Part shown: positions 1 to 9,067 of the stretch, piece after piece
Position numbering within the stretch: the stretch's first letter is position 1
Layout: the number at the start of each line of letters is the position of its first letter
NCBI RefSeq assembly: GCF_024701375.2
Contig: NZ_CP113910.1
Location: 5,518,001 to 5,582,000, forward strand
Direction of reading: 5' to 3'
DNA length: 64,000 nt
From: Streptomyces sp. KMM 9044
GTDB taxonomy: Bacteria > Actinomycetota > Actinomycetes > Streptomycetales > Streptomycetaceae
Translations under genes and position numbers: made by a program
Notes under the pieces: generated by a model
What the model was told of the DNA's origin: nothing
Databases searched by the model: none
Seen by the model: the letters and a program-made list of their open reading frames with translations, nothing else

Positions 1-327
1 CTCGCCCACGCGGCGCGGCTCGTCACGGTCGAGGGCCTCGGGCCTGCCGGTGTCGATCTGGCAGAAGTCGCAGCGCCGTGTGCACTGGTCGCCGCCGATG
101 AGGAAGGTCGCCTCGCGGTCCTCCCAGCACTCGTAGATGTTCGGGCAGCCGGCTTCCTGGCAGACCGTGTGCAGGCCCTCGCTCTTCACGAGGTTCTGCA
201 TCTTCGTGTACTCGGGCCCCATTTTCGCCCGCGTCTTGATCCACTCGGGCTTGCGCTCGATGGGGGTCTGGCTGTTGCGGACCTCCAGGCGCAGCATCTT
301 GCGTCCGTCGGGTGCGACTGCGGACAC
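1..327 (-). CDS. lipA: Lipoyl synthase LipA (N-terminal 109 residues; continues past the window edge)
   Basis: Radical-SAM enzyme that inserts two sulfurs into octanoyl groups on lipoyl domains, the last step of lipoate assembly. The visible part holds both cysteine sets of the family. C56-X4-C61-X5-C67 binds the auxiliary 4Fe-4S cluster that is the sulfur donor, and C82-X3-C86-X2-C89 is the radical-SAM cluster motif (CTRRCDFC). The GTG start at 327 has AGGGAG just upstream. An overlapping ATG one base further upstream is out of frame. lipA lies downstream of lipB on the same strand but is separated from it by a strong hairpin, so it probably also has its own promoter. The radical-SAM barrel itself is outside the window. 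Confidence 0.96.
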   Translation of the reverse strand, partial: MSAVAPDGRKMLRLEVRNSQTPIERKPEWIKTRAKMGPEYTKMQNLVKSEGLHTVCQEAGCPNIYECWEDREATFLIGGDQCTRRCDFCQIDTGRPEALDRDEPRRVGE

Positions 328-422
328 ATCGGCTCCCTAGCTTCGATTCTTCGGCGTACACCAGCGTACGCCCGTGTTTGTCGGGCCTACCGGTCAGGCC
401 AACCTCCGAGAGGCGGGGCCCA

Positions 423-458
423 TTCCCGGGCGCGAGGCCAGGGCCTCGCGCCCGGGAA
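423..458 (-). terminator. Hairpin terminator between lipB and lipA
   Basis: Two perfect 17-nt arms (TTCCCGGGCGCGAGGCC and its complement) are separated by 2 nt. It sits just after the lipB stop in the direction of transcription. There is no T-tract, as is usual for Streptomyces intrinsic terminators. Confidence 0.75.
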
Positions 459-467
459 CGGGCCGGA

Positions 468-1265
468 TCAGGCGCTCGTGCGGACGATCTCCCGGGGCTT
501 CGGATCGGCGTGCTGCAGGATGTCCCGCAGGTGGCGCTCGACGACCGGGAGCACCTCGTCGATCGCGATGTCGCGGCCCAGCTCGGCCGCGAGGGAGGTG
601 ACGCCCGCGTCGCGGATGCCGCACGGGATGATCCGGTCGAACCACTTGTTGTCCGGCTGCACGTTGTACGAGAAGCCGTGCATGGTGACGCCCTTGGCCA
701 CTCGGATCCCGATGGCCGCGAGCTTGCGGTCCTCGCGGCGCTGGCCGGCGTTGGAGGGCGCGTACTCGGGGCCGTTCAGCCGCGGGTCGAACTCCTCGTC
801 GGTCAGGCGGGGGTCGAAGTCCAGGGAGAGGCCGCCGAGTACCGGGCGCTGTTCCACCGGGTCGCCCAGCACCCACACCCCGCTGCGGCCCTCGATACGG
901 GTGGTCGTCACGCCGAACTCCGCGGAGGTGCGGATCAGCGCCTCCTCCAGGCGCCGTACGTGCGCCACCACGTCCACCGGGCGGGGCAGCTTCTGGATCG
1001 GGTAGCCCACCAGCTGGCCGGGACCGTGCCAGGTGATCTTGCCGCCGCGGTCCACGTCGACGACCGGGGTCCCGTCCAGGGGACGCTCGCTGTCCTGGGT
1101 GCGCCGGCCGGCCGTGTAGACCGGGGGGTGCTCCAGCAGGATCACGGTGTCGGGCACCTCGTCGGTGAACCGCGCCGCGTGCACCCGGCGCTGTTCGTCC
1201 CAGGCCACCTGGTAGTCGACGGCCTCGGCCCCGAAACCCATTCGGACGAACCGCAACTCACTCAC
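468..1265 (-). CDS. lipB: Octanoyl-[ACP]:protein N-octanoyltransferase LipB
   Basis: Moves octanoate from acyl carrier protein to the lysine of lipoyl domains, ahead of LipA. The 265-aa product is family-sized. It contains the conserved [12 protein letters not shown] segment, the [10 protein letters not shown] loop, the lysine in [10 protein letters not shown] and the catalytic cysteine in [14 protein letters not shown], which form the Cys/Lys dyad of the family. The GTG at 1265 was chosen because homology starts with [11 protein letters not shown]; the frame is open about 70 codons further upstream, but that part looks like untranslated leader. Its products serve the E2 subunit encoded at 14157-15986. 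Confidence 0.96.
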   Translation of the reverse strand: MSELRFVRMGFGAEAVDYQVAWDEQRRVHAARFTDEVPDTVILLEHPPVYTAGRRTQDSERPLDGTPVVDVDRGGKITWHGPGQLVGYPIQKLPRPVDVVAHVRRLEEALIRTSAEFGVTTTRIEGRSGVWVLGDPVEQRPVLGGLSLDFDPRLTDEEFDPRLNGPEYAPSNAGQRREDRKLAAIGIRVAKGVTMHGFSYNVQPDNKWFDRIIPCGIRDAGVTSLAAELGRDIAIDEVLPVVERHLRDILQHADPKPREIVRTSA

Positions 1266-1483
1266 GGGCGAGCGCCTCCCGGACGGTAGTAAGGAGTAGG
1301 ACAAAAGAGGTAAGGCGGCGAGGCGTGAGATGCCGTAAGGCACGAAACGCCCCCAAGCCACTGTACGACCGTACGACCGGTCGCTGTTCCGGCGCCCACG
1401 GGGCGCCGGTTCCTCCAGGCTCCGGTCTCCGGCCGCTGTCCGCCATCCGCTGTCGGACGTCAGCAGTGACGCCAATCCTCACA

Positions 1484-1504
1484 CGATCGGATGAATGCCG
1501 ATCG
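1484..1504. promoter_or_regulatory. Inverted repeat upstream of the TPR regulator
   Basis: Perfect 7-bp arms CGATCGG and CCGATCG are separated by 7 bp. It lies in the 370-bp divergent region between lipB and the regulator, about 130 bp before the regulator start. It could be an operator for either gene. The rest of the intergenic region shows nothing clear beyond a short direct repeat (ACGACCG twice, near 1364-1380). Confidence 0.4.
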
Positions 1505-1635
1505 AAGGCCGCAACCAGATGTTTACCCTCCGCTACATTCGCGCCGTCCAGCAGGCCATAAGAGCTGCTCATGGGCTGCTCATGGGCAATCCGGGCGCCA
1601 CCACGTCCGCCGGAAGGCAGGAGACCGCACCGCAG

Positions 1636-3102
1636 ATGTCGGAACGACCCGCGCAGCGCACCCCCAACCGCCAGCTCGCCGCGCTCATCGCAGAAGCGGG
1701 GTTCTCCAACGCGGGACTCGCCCGTCGCGTGGACCAGCTCGGTCTCGAACACGGGCTCGACCTGAGATACGACAAGACCTCCGTCACCCGCTGGCTGCGT
1801 GGGCAGCAGCCCAGAGGCACCACACCCGCGCTCATCGCCGAGGTCTTCACCCGGCGCCTCGGCCGTCGGCTCACCGCCCAGGACCTCGGCCTGGACGCCT
1901 GCGCCCCCGTCTACGCGGGGCTGGAGTTCGCCGCCTCCCCCGACGAGGCCGTCGACATCGTCAGCGGCCTGTGGCGCAAGGACTCCGGCAGCCACGCCGA
2001 GCTGCGCAAGATCGCCTTCACCTTGGCGGGGCTCGTCGTACCGAGCCGGGACTGGCTCATCGGCCGGGCCGACGAGAAGGTGGCCCGTGCCGAGCCGCCG
2101 GTCCGCGTCCCCGCCCAGATCCGCCCGGCGGGCGGACCGGCGGGGCGGCAGTCCGCGTTCGGCGTCCGCCGCCGGAACGCCGCCGAACGCGGCCCCGGCC
2201 AGCGGGTCACCGGCGGTGACATCGCCGCCCTGCGCTCGGTCGGCGAGCTGTTCCGTGCCCTCGACGACGCCTACGGCGGCGGCCACGCGCGCCAGGCGCT
2301 GGTGCGCTACCTGGAGCACGAGTGCGAGCCGATGCTGCGCGGCAGCTACGGCGAACAGACAGGCCGCCGCCTGTTCGCCGCCGTCGCCGACCTGACCCGG
2401 CTGGCCGGCTGGACGTCGTACGACATCGGTGCGCACGGGCTCGCCCAGCGCTACTTCGTCCAGGCGCTCCGCCTCTCCCAGGCGGCCGCCGACCGGACCT
2501 ACGGCGCATACGTCCTGGTCACCATGAGCCGGCAGGCCGTCTACCTCGGCCACGGCCGGGAGGCGGTCCAGCTGGCGCGAGTGGCCCAGCAGGGCGCGGG
2601 CGGCTCCACCCCGCCCCTGGTACAGGCCCTGCTGCACGCCGCCGAGGCACGCGGGCACGGGGTGCTCGGCGAGGTCCGGGCCTGCATCGCCGCCCTGGTA
2701 CGCGCCGAACGCGCCCTGGAGAGCGCCCGGCCCGACGACGAGATCCCGCACTGGGTGCGCTTCTTCGACGAGGCCCAGCTCGCCGACGATTTCGGCCACT
2801 GCCACCGGGACCTCCAGCAGTTCCGGGCCGCCGCCCAGCACGCGGAGCGCTCGCTGCAACTGCGCGCCCCCGGTTACGCCCGCAGCCGTCTGTTCTGCCG
2901 GGTCGTCCTCGCCACCGCCCGCCTCGGCCTCGGCGAACTCGACCAGGCCTGCCTCCTCGCCGCCGAGGCGGCCGGCCAGGCCGCCGAGATGCGCTCGGTA
3001 CGGGCGGTGGAGTACGTCCGTGACTTCGAACGCCGCCTGGAGCCCTACCGCGACGCGGCCCCGGTCCGTGTCTACCGGGACAGGATCGCGGCGTACGGCT
3101 GA
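1636..3102 (+). CDS. Streptomyces-type transcriptional regulator with TPR-like C-terminus
   Basis: A 488-aa cytoplasmic protein. The N-terminus (PNRQLAALIAEAGFSNAGLARRVDQLG followed by TSVTRWLRGQQPRG) resembles the XRE-like DNA-binding part of the NsdA/regulator family common in streptomycetes. The rest is a long helical, alanine- and leucine-rich region with TPR-like spacing (ARQALVRYLEHE, LAQRYFVQALRLSQAAADRTYG, AQHAERSLQL). Members of this type affect development or antibiotic production, but the target of this one cannot be read from sequence. ATG 1636 was chosen for the AGGAG at 1619-1623. The frame is open upstream, with an ATG at 1582 as the alternative. It is divergent from lipB. Confidence 0.85.
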   Translation: MSERPAQRTPNRQLAALIAEAGFSNAGLARRVDQLGLEHGLDLRYDKTSVTRWLRGQQPRGTTPALIAEVFTRRLGRRLTAQDLGLDACAPVYAGLEFAASPDEAVDIVSGLWRKDSGSHAELRKIAFTLAGLVVPSRDWLIGRADEKVARAEPPVRVPAQIRPAGGPAGRQSAFGVRRRNAAERGPGQRVTGGDIAALRSVGELFRALDDAYGGGHARQALVRYLEHECEPMLRGSYGEQTGRRLFAAVADLTRLAGWTSYDIGAHGLAQRYFVQALRLSQAAADRTYGAYVLVTMSRQAVYLGHGREAVQLARVAQQGAGGSTPPLVQALLHAAEARGHGVLGEVRACIAALVRAERALESARPDDEIPHWVRFFDEAQLADDFGHCHRDLQQFRAAAQHAERSLQLRAPGYARSRLFCRVVLATARLGLGELDQACLLAAEAAGQAAEMRSVRAVEYVRDFERRLEPYRDAAPVRVYRDRIAAYG

Positions 3103-3143
3103 GCCGGGGGTGCCGGCGGGCGGTGTGCCGGGCGCCGGGACGG

Positions 3144-4538
3144 TCAGGCCGCTCGCGCCGTGGGGAGGGCATCGGCCGTGTGCAGGGGGCGGTTCACGCC
3201 CAGGTCCGCCAGGATCGCGGCCGCGGCGCGGCGGCCCGAGTGCAGGGCGCCCTGCACGGTGCTGGTGTCGCGGTGGTCGCCGCACACGTACAGGCCCGCC
3301 AGCAGCCGTACCGGGCGGCGCAGATCGTGCGGTGGAGGCGTCGCCGGCACGGCGTCGGCGGTGTGGTGGACCGCCAGGGTCTGCCAGCGCGCCGTCGACA
3401 TGCCGTACAGCCTGGACAGGTGTACGCGCACGCCCGTGTCGACCTGCGCTCCGGGCGGGCCCAGGACCGTGGACGACACCAGCGCGCGGCCGGCCGGGGC
3501 CCGGGACGGGTCGACCAGGCTGACCACCGCCGTGTGCGCCACCGGGCCGCCCCGGTCGGCTTCCAGGAGCAGCGAGGCCCCGGTCTTTGGCGGCTCGTCG
3601 GCCGCGTGGTGCACCACCGTCACCGGGTGGAAGTCCGGCACCCGCAGGCCCGGCAGCAGCTGTGCGGCGGCGCGCGCGTCCGTCGCGATCAGCACCGCGC
3701 GGCAGCGGAACTCGCCGTGTTCGGCGGTGGTCACCGAGGTCGTCGAGACGGAGGTGACCCGGACACCGGTGTGCAGCGTGTCCGGTGGCAGGCCCCGGGC
3801 CAGCATTTCCGGGAGTGCCTGCGCACCGCCCTCCGGCAGGCACAGTCGTCCGGCCGCGAAGGCGCGCAGCGCGAGATCCGCGCACCGGCTGGACGTGGTG
3901 AGGTCCGGGTCGCACAACAGCGCGGTGAGCAGCGGACGGAGGAAGCCGTCGACGGTACGGGTCGGCAGGCCGCGTGCCACCAGGGCCTCGGCGGCGGTCG
4001 ACTCCGGCCGGGCCAGCAGCCGTTCCACCGGTGTGCCCGCGAGCCGGGTGAACGCGGCACCCAGCCGGGCCTGGTCGACGGCGGTGCCCAGCGGGGCGCC
4101 GGTCCGGCTCCGGGGAGCGGACACCTGCCGTCCGGGGACGGCCACCGGCCTCCTGGGCGCCGCCCCCGCCCGGGGGGCGCTTGCGAGGGCGCGTACCGCA
4201 TGGAGTGCTCCCCTTGCTCCCCTCGCGCCGTTGGGTACGCCCGCGTGGTGGTGCCGTCCGTCGCTGTGCAGCAGGACCCGGGGCGCGAACGGGCGCAGCA
4301 CGAGCCCGTCCAGGCCCGCGGCCGGCCGCGGTCCGGGATACGCCGTGGACAGCAACTGACCGGTTCTGTCGAGCCGGAAACCGTCGACCTTCTCCGTGGC
4401 CATCCGGCCACCCACCCTGTGGGCGGCCTCCAGGACCACGGTGGTGACTCCTGCGCTGGTCAGTCGTCGCGCCGCAGAGAGTCCGGCGGTCCCGGCCCCC
4501 ACAACGACGACGTCCGCCTGGTACGTGGGCTCAAACAC
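3144..4538 (-). CDS. FAD-dependent amine oxidase/phytoene-desaturase-like oxidoreductase
   Basis: A 464-aa flavoprotein. The N-terminal dinucleotide-binding motif VVVGAGTAGLSAARRL is followed by the second conserved block VLEAAHRVGGRM. The C-terminal block LAGLYVCGDHRDTSTVQGALHSG is the usual FAD-contacting end of NAD(P)/FAD amine oxidases. The middle substrate region is variable, so the substrate is unknown. The GTG start at 4538 has GAGGAGGGG in front. It converges with the regulator on its left. The large non-coding repeat block on its upstream side contains its promoter. Confidence 0.88.
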   Translation of the reverse strand: MFEPTYQADVVVVGAGTAGLSAARRLTSAGVTTVVLEAAHRVGGRMATEKVDGFRLDRTGQLLSTAYPGPRPAAGLDGLVLRPFAPRVLLHSDGRHHHAGVPNGARGARGALHAVRALASAPRAGAAPRRPVAVPGRQVSAPRSRTGAPLGTAVDQARLGAAFTRLAGTPVERLLARPESTAAEALVARGLPTRTVDGFLRPLLTALLCDPDLTTSSRCADLALRAFAAGRLCLPEGGAQALPEMLARGLPPDTLHTGVRVTSVSTTSVTTAEHGEFRCRAVLIATDARAAAQLLPGLRVPDFHPVTVVHHAADEPPKTGASLLLEADRGGPVAHTAVVSLVDPSRAPAGRALVSSTVLGPPGAQVDTGVRVHLSRLYGMSTARWQTLAVHHTADAVPATPPPHDLRRPVRLLAGLYVCGDHRDTSTVQGALHSGRRAAAAILADLGVNRPLHTADALPTARAA

Positions 4539-4704
4539 GTGCCCCTCCTCGAGGTTGCGCGGACGCTGGAGACGTCATGCCCCCAACAGGCTCCAGGGAT
4601 AACCGAGTTCTACTCGAGGTTAGGTCCGGGAAGGCGTGTGGGGAGTCGCGCATCGACAGGGGCACGGGCGCACGGCGGTCGCATGCGGCCTTCTGGACGT
4701 GCCC

Positions 4705-5087
4705 CTCACGGTCACCGAGGGCGCGCCGCGCGCCGGCCGCCCGCGCACTCGGCGCCAGCCCCCGCCCCAACCGTCGGGGTCCGCACCCTGCCTCAACCGT
4801 CCGGGCTTGCCCCCCGCCCAACCGTCCGGGCTCGACCCCCCTCACGGTCACCGAGGGCGCGCCGCGCGCCGGCCGCCCGCGCACTCGGCGCCAGCCCCCG
4901 CCCCAACCGTCGGGGTCCGCACCCTGCCTCAACCGTCCGGGCTCGACCCCCGCCCAACCGTCCGGGCTCGACCCCCCTCACGGTCACCGAGGGCGCGCCG
5001 CGCGCCGGCCGCCCGCGCACTCGGCGCCAGCCCCCGCCCCAACCGTCGGGGTCCGCACCCTGCCTCAACCGTCCGGGCTCGACCCCG
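4705..5087. repeat. 136-bp tandem repeat block, about 2.8 copies
   Basis: Copies start at 4705, 4841 and 4977, exactly 136 bp apart. The third copy breaks off near 5087. Each unit begins CTCACGGTCACCGAGGGCGC and contains three related submotifs of the form AACCGTCSGGG. Copies are nearly identical; copy 1 reads GGCTTGCCCC where copy 2 reads GGCTCGACCC. Since 136 is not a multiple of 3, each copy would shift any reading frame, which argues against coding. The remaining gap 4539-4704 and 5088-5276 has no supported gene. The latter part shows short imperfect repeats of the form CGGCATCCGG. Confidence 0.9.
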
Positions 5088-5276
5088 ACGTCTTCTGCTC
5101 GGCGTCCGGCATCCGGTGCCCTCCGCTCGGCATCCGGTTGCCGGCGTCCTGTGGATCGGCTGCCCGTCGCTGTCTCCCTCCGGAGGGCGTCGAAGCCGGA
5201 GCCCGTCGAGCCCGGAACCCGTCGCACCGGGCGCCCGCAGGGCTTTCGGGCCGGCGCCCGTCGCGCCCTCGCCCCG

Positions 5277-6179
5277 TCACAGTGCCGCGCGGATCGATCC
5301 CTCGATGTCCGGGAACGCGAACCGGAACCCCGACTCCAGCAGCCGCGTCGGCAGCACCCGGGCACTGCCCAGCACGTCCTGGGCCATCTCGCCGAGCACC
5401 GTCCGCAGCACCGGCGCCGGTACCGCGAACACCGCCGGCCGGCGCAGCACGCGCCCCATCGCCTCGGTGATCTCACGGTTGGTCGCCGGGTGCGGCGCGG
5501 TCAGGTTGAACGGTCCGGACAGCCCCTCGGTGTCGAGGAGATGGCGCAGGGCGGCCACCTCGTCGTGCAGGGCGATGTACGACCAGTACTGGCGCCCGTC
5601 GCCCAGCCGCCCGCCCAGCCCGGCCCGGAACAGCGGGAAGAGCCTGCCCCACGCCCCGCCCCCGCGGGCCACCACGAGCCCGGTCCGGGCGAACACCGTC
5701 CGCACCCCCGCCTCCCGGACCGGTGCCGCGGCGTCCTCCCACTCGACGCACAGCTCCGGCAGGAAACCCGAGCCCGCCGGCGCGCTCTCGTCGACCGTCC
5801 GGTCACCGGTCTCGCCGTAGTAGCCGATCGCGCTGCCGTTCACGAACACCCGCGGCCGTACGTCCCGCTCCAGCCCGGCGACCGCCTCGGCGAGTGCTGT
5901 GGTGCCCCGCACCCGGCCGGTGCGGATCCGCTCCTTGTACTCGGGTGTCCAGCGGCGGTCGCCCACCCCCGCGCCGGCGAGATTGACCACGGCGTCGCAC
6001 CCTGCGAGCCCGGCCGCGTCCACGGACCCCCGCTCCGGGTCCCACCGCACCTCGTCCTCCGTGCGGGGTGTCCTGCGCACCAGGCGCACCACCGTGTGCC
6101 CGTCGGCGGTCAGGGACCGTACGAGTGCGCCGCCGATGAGGCCGGACGCACCGGCCACCGCGATTCGGGAAGATTCCAT
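5277..6179 (-). CDS. TIGR01777 family epimerase-like protein (DUF1731 C-terminus)
   Basis: A 300-aa protein of the extended SDR/YfcH group. RIAVAGASGLIGGALVRSL is the Rossmann nucleotide-binding loop. VVNLAGAGVGDRRWTPEYKERI and VNGSAIGYYGETGDRTVDE are signature blocks of the family, with YYG at the SDR tyrosine position. The C-terminal part PVFAVPAPVLRTVLGEMAQDVLGSARVLP is the DUF1731 tail. The true substrate of the family is not known. It runs leftward after the MarP-like protease with a 47-bp gap, so the two may be co-transcribed. Confidence 0.92.
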   Translation of the reverse strand: MESSRIAVAGASGLIGGALVRSLTADGHTVVRLVRRTPRTEDEVRWDPERGSVDAAGLAGCDAVVNLAGAGVGDRRWTPEYKERIRTGRVRGTTALAEAVAGLERDVRPRVFVNGSAIGYYGETGDRTVDESAPAGSGFLPELCVEWEDAAAPVREAGVRTVFARTGLVVARGGGAWGRLFPLFRAGLGGRLGDGRQYWSYIALHDEVAALRHLLDTEGLSGPFNLTAPHPATNREITEAMGRVLRRPAVFAVPAPVLRTVLGEMAQDVLGSARVLPTRLLESGFRFAFPDIEGSIRAAL

Positions 6180-6226
6180 GGTTCCATCCTGCCCCGCAGC
6201 CCGGACATCGCGGCGGACCCGCCGCC

Positions 6227-7411
6227 CTATGACGTCACGAGTTCCCCGGTGCCGACCGGCGCCGTCGCGCCGGCCGCGCGCTCCGCGTCCTCGGCGACCT
6301 CGGCCGCGGTCAGGACGTAGCCGGTCTTCGCGTCCGAGGTGGACCGGGCGAACACCACGCCGAACACCCGCCCGTCGGTGGTCAGCAGTGGTCCGCCGGA
6401 GTTGCCGGGGCGCACGGTGGAGCGGACGGAGTAGATTTCGCGGGTGACGGCCCGGTCGCCGTAGATGTTCTGCCCCCTCGCCTGCACCCGGTTCGCGACC
6501 GTCGCCGCCTGGAGGTTCAGGTCGCCGTCCTGCGGGTAGCCCGCGACGACCGCCGAGTCGCCGCGGTCGGCGTCCTCGATGAACCGGAGGACGGGGGCCC
6601 GCAGTCCGGGCACGTACAGCACGGCCACGTCCTTCTGCGGGTCGAACAACACCACCCGGGCCTCGTACGCCCGCCCGACACCGCCGACCCGCACGGTCGG
6701 CTCGTCGATGCCGGCGACCACATGGGCGTTGGTCATCACGTGCTCCGTCGCGTACACGAAGCCGCTGCCCTCGCGGCCCTGGAGACCCGCGACGCCCTCG
6801 ACCTTCACGGTGCTCCGCTGGGCGGCCCGGGTGGCGGCCGCGGTGACGCTGTCACCGGAGGGCTCGGCGACCTCGGCCGTCGACTCGCTCTCGAACGGGT
6901 TGAAGACCTGCGGGAAGCCCGCCTCGGTCAGCGCCGAGGTGGCCCGCGAGAACCACGCGGGGGTGGTGTCCGGCATCACCTCGTGAACCGCGCCGAGCAG
7001 CCGCGAGTCCCGGATCGCGGAGGTGATCAGCGGGGACGAGGAGGCGCCCAGGACGGACGCGAGCACCCAGGCCACGACCAGCACGGCCACCGAGTTGGCC
7101 ACCGCCCCGCCCACCCCGTCCGCCACCCGCAGCGGCCCCCGGTCCAGCTCCCGACGCAGCCTGAGCGCCAGCCGCCCCGCCACTTCATGGGCCACGGCCG
7201 CCGGCAGCAGCACCGTGAGCAGGGCCGTCACCGTCGCCCCGGTCGTCCCCGGGGTCACCAGGCCCATCACCCAGGGCAGAATCCACACGCCGACGACCGC
7301 ACCGCCCACGAAACCGGCCAGCGACACGCAGCCGGCCAGCAGGCCGCGCCGGTAGCCGGACGCCGCGTAGGCCATGACGACCAGCAACAGCAGGATGTCG
7401 AGCAGGTCCAC
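6227..7411 (-). CDS. MarP-like membrane-anchored trypsin-like serine protease (CvpA N-terminus)
   Basis: A 394-aa protein, close to the length of mycobacterial MarP. The first ~165 residues form four hydrophobic CvpA-like membrane segments beginning DLLDILLLLVVMAYAASGYRRG. A periplasm-facing chymotrypsin-fold protease follows. The triad is visible as His in MTNAHVV, Asp in DPQKDVAVLYV and Ser in RPGNSGGPL. In mycobacteria the homologue processes a peptidoglycan hydrolase under acid stress; here the neighbour, divergent by 188 bp, is a secreted amidase, which suggests a possible functional link (inference). The GTG start at 7411 follows AAAGG. An in-frame ATG at 7441 is possible. Confidence 0.92.
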   Translation of the reverse strand: MDLLDILLLLVVMAYAASGYRRGLLAGCVSLAGFVGGAVVGVWILPWVMGLVTPGTTGATVTALLTVLLPAAVAHEVAGRLALRLRRELDRGPLRVADGVGGAVANSVAVLVVAWVLASVLGASSSPLITSAIRDSRLLGAVHEVMPDTTPAWFSRATSALTEAGFPQVFNPFESESTAEVAEPSGDSVTAAATRAAQRSTVKVEGVAGLQGREGSGFVYATEHVMTNAHVVAGIDEPTVRVGGVGRAYEARVVLFDPQKDVAVLYVPGLRAPVLRFIEDADRGDSAVVAGYPQDGDLNLQAATVANRVQARGQNIYGDRAVTREIYSVRSTVRPGNSGGPLLTTDGRVFGVVFARSTSDAKTGYVLTAAEVAEDAERAAGATAPVGTGELVTS

Positions 7412-7599
7412 GCACGCCGCCTTTCTCTCGGGCCCTCTCATACGTGGGGGAGGGGCCCGGTGATCAGCCACACGCGGGTGACCACCGGGGAGCGGCCGCA
7501 CACGTGTGTACCCGGAAGAACGCCGGGGACCCGGACGATGGTTCCACCGGTCGCCGCGGCCACGTCGCGCGGCGGCCCGATCCGACCCACAGTGAAGAC

Positions 7600-8529
7600 A
7601 TGCGTGCCCTCACGAGACCAAGGGGAGCGCGGCTGCGCCGTGCTTCCCGGATACCCGGAGGCCCCGGCCGCACAGGCCTGCCCAGAGCCGTCAGAGTGCT
7701 GTTCGGCTGTCTGCCGGGCGTCGCCGCGGCGGCCGCCCTGGCGCTGTGCGCGTACGGCGTCGAACGGGCCGCGGAGTCCTCGTCCGCCGCTTCCGTCACC
7801 GTCCGCGAGAGGGCCGCCCACACGGCGCCCAGGCCGCCCATCGTGTCGAGAACGGCCTGGGTGGGTGACGCCGGCCGCGAACAGCCGCCCCCGCGCTACG
7901 ACGACGAGGTCGTCGCCGTCTTCGTCCACCACACCGACTCGCCCAACGATTACGACTGCGCCGAGGCCCCCACCAACATCCGCAACCTCTACGAGGGCCA
8001 GACCAACGCCCGGGAGTGGGACGACATCGGCTACAACTTCGTCGTCGACCGGTGCGGCACCATCTACGAAGGCCGCGCCGGTGGCACCGACCGTCCCGTC
8101 ACCGGCGCCCACACCCAGGGCTTCAACCACCGCACCACGGGCATCGCCGCGCTCGGCACCTTCACCGCAGGGGTGCCCGTGCCGCCCGCCATGGAGCACG
8201 CGATCGCCGAGCTGGCCGCCTGGAAGCTCGGCCTGTCCGGCACCGACCCGCGATCCGACGTCCGGCTGGTCTCCAGCAATGGCGGCAGCAGGTACGCGGC
8301 CGGCACCACCGCCATGCTGCCCGCCCTCGCGGGCCACAGCGACGGTTTCATGACCAGCTGCCCGGGCGCCGCCCTGCACGCCCGCCTGCCGAAGATCAGG
8401 GAGGCGGCGGCGGAGCTCCAGGGCCGCTGGCCGGACGCCGGACACCGGCAGGAGAAGCAGCGGGAAGAGGCACAGGAGAAGACGCAGGACCGGGCTCAGG
8501 ACCTGAACCGGTCCCAGAGCCGGGGATAG
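7600..8529 (+). CDS. Secreted N-acetylmuramoyl-L-alanine amidase, PGRP/T7-lysozyme fold
   Basis: A 309-aa protein with a basic N-terminus and a hydrophobic segment (VLFGCLPGVAAAAALALCAYG), so exported. The core is a PGRP-type zinc amidase. VVAVFVHHTDSPNDYDC carries the first metal histidine, WDDIGYNFVVDRCGTIYEGR is the conserved centre, and GHSDGFMTSCPGAALH supplies the later His and Cys ligands. It cleaves the bond between MurNAc and the stem peptide. The C-terminal tail is rich in Gln, Glu, Lys and Arg. ATG 7600 was chosen because the signal-like segment starts soon after. The 3' end overlaps the convergent DUF4240 gene by 34 bp. Confidence 0.93.
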   Translation: MRALTRPRGARLRRASRIPGGPGRTGLPRAVRVLFGCLPGVAAAAALALCAYGVERAAESSSAASVTVRERAAHTAPRPPIVSRTAWVGDAGREQPPPRYDDEVVAVFVHHTDSPNDYDCAEAPTNIRNLYEGQTNAREWDDIGYNFVVDRCGTIYEGRAGGTDRPVTGAHTQGFNHRTTGIAALGTFTAGVPVPPAMEHAIAELAAWKLGLSGTDPRSDVRLVSSNGGSRYAAGTTAMLPALAGHSDGFMTSCPGAALHARLPKIREAAAELQGRWPDAGHRQEKQREEAQEKTQDRAQDLNRSQSRG

Positions 8530-9014
8530 CGTTCGGCGAGCCGGGAGTCGTCCTCGAAGTCGACGGGGGTGCCCTCGGGTTCGGCCGGGCCCGCGGGGAG
8601 ATCCAGGTCGGGGGCCACGGTACCGGTGAGCTGCTCGTACGCCTCGTCCGCCGCGTAGCCGAGCTCCGCGCCGTCGCCGTCGATCTCCTCGTCGAAGTCG
8701 CCCAGCAGGCCGGCCAGGGAGTCCGGGTCGTGCAGCGCGCCCTCGAAGACCTCGCGGCCCTGGCCGATCAGCCAGCACCGGAAGAAGTCGAAGGCGTCGT
8801 CGCTCGCCCCGTCGAGGAGCACCCAGGCGGCGCCCCACAGGTCCCAGCGGTAGGCGCGGTGGTAGCGGGACTCGAAGTGCCGGGCGAAGTCGAGGACCGC
8901 CTCCGGGTCCATCCGAGCGAGCCGCTCCTCGAGCAGATCGGCCTGCTCCTCCGGGTCGCCCTCGGCGTCCTCGCGGGCGGCGTCGACCAGCTCCCAGAAC
9001 TCCGTCTCGTCCAT
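8496..9014 (-). CDS. DUF4240 domain protein
   Basis: A 172-aa acidic cytoplasmic protein matching the DUF4240 pattern: MDETEFWELVDAARE, LLEERLARMDPEAVLDFARHFESRYHRAYRWDLWGAAWVL and DDAFDFFRCWLIGQGREVFEGAL. Family function is unknown. Homologues often occur in isolation or near SMI1/WGR-type proteins. Start: ATG 9014, with an in-frame GTG immediately upstream at 9017 as the alternative. Its last 34 bp overlap the end of the convergent amidase gene. It lies 53 bp downstream of the WYL regulator on the same strand. Confidence 0.9.
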   Translation of the reverse strand: MDETEFWELVDAAREDAEGDPEEQADLLEERLARMDPEAVLDFARHFESRYHRAYRWDLWGAAWVLLDGASDDAFDFFRCWLIGQGREVFEGALHDPDSLAGLLGDFDEEIDGDGAELGYAADEAYEQLTGTVAPDLDLPAGPAEPEGTPVDFEDDSRLAERYPRLWDRFRS

Positions 9015-9067
9015 CACGCGTCAAGCATCGGCCCTGGAACCGTCGGACGCACCCCGGATCACGCGGA

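Noticed and set aside
1258..3915. Very long open frame on the minus strand across the regulator and oxidoreductase
   Set aside because: Product is Arg/Gly/Pro-rich without domains; it is the antisense shadow of two well-supported genes in very GC-rich DNA.
4705..5087. CRISPR array
   Set aside because: Repeats are 136 bp, directly contiguous and without unique spacers; no cas genes nearby.
3123..6320. 1,000-codon plus-strand open frame over the oxidoreductase, repeat block and epimerase gene
   Set aside because: Low-complexity translation that crosses three unrelated units; 136-bp repeats would only extend it by chance.
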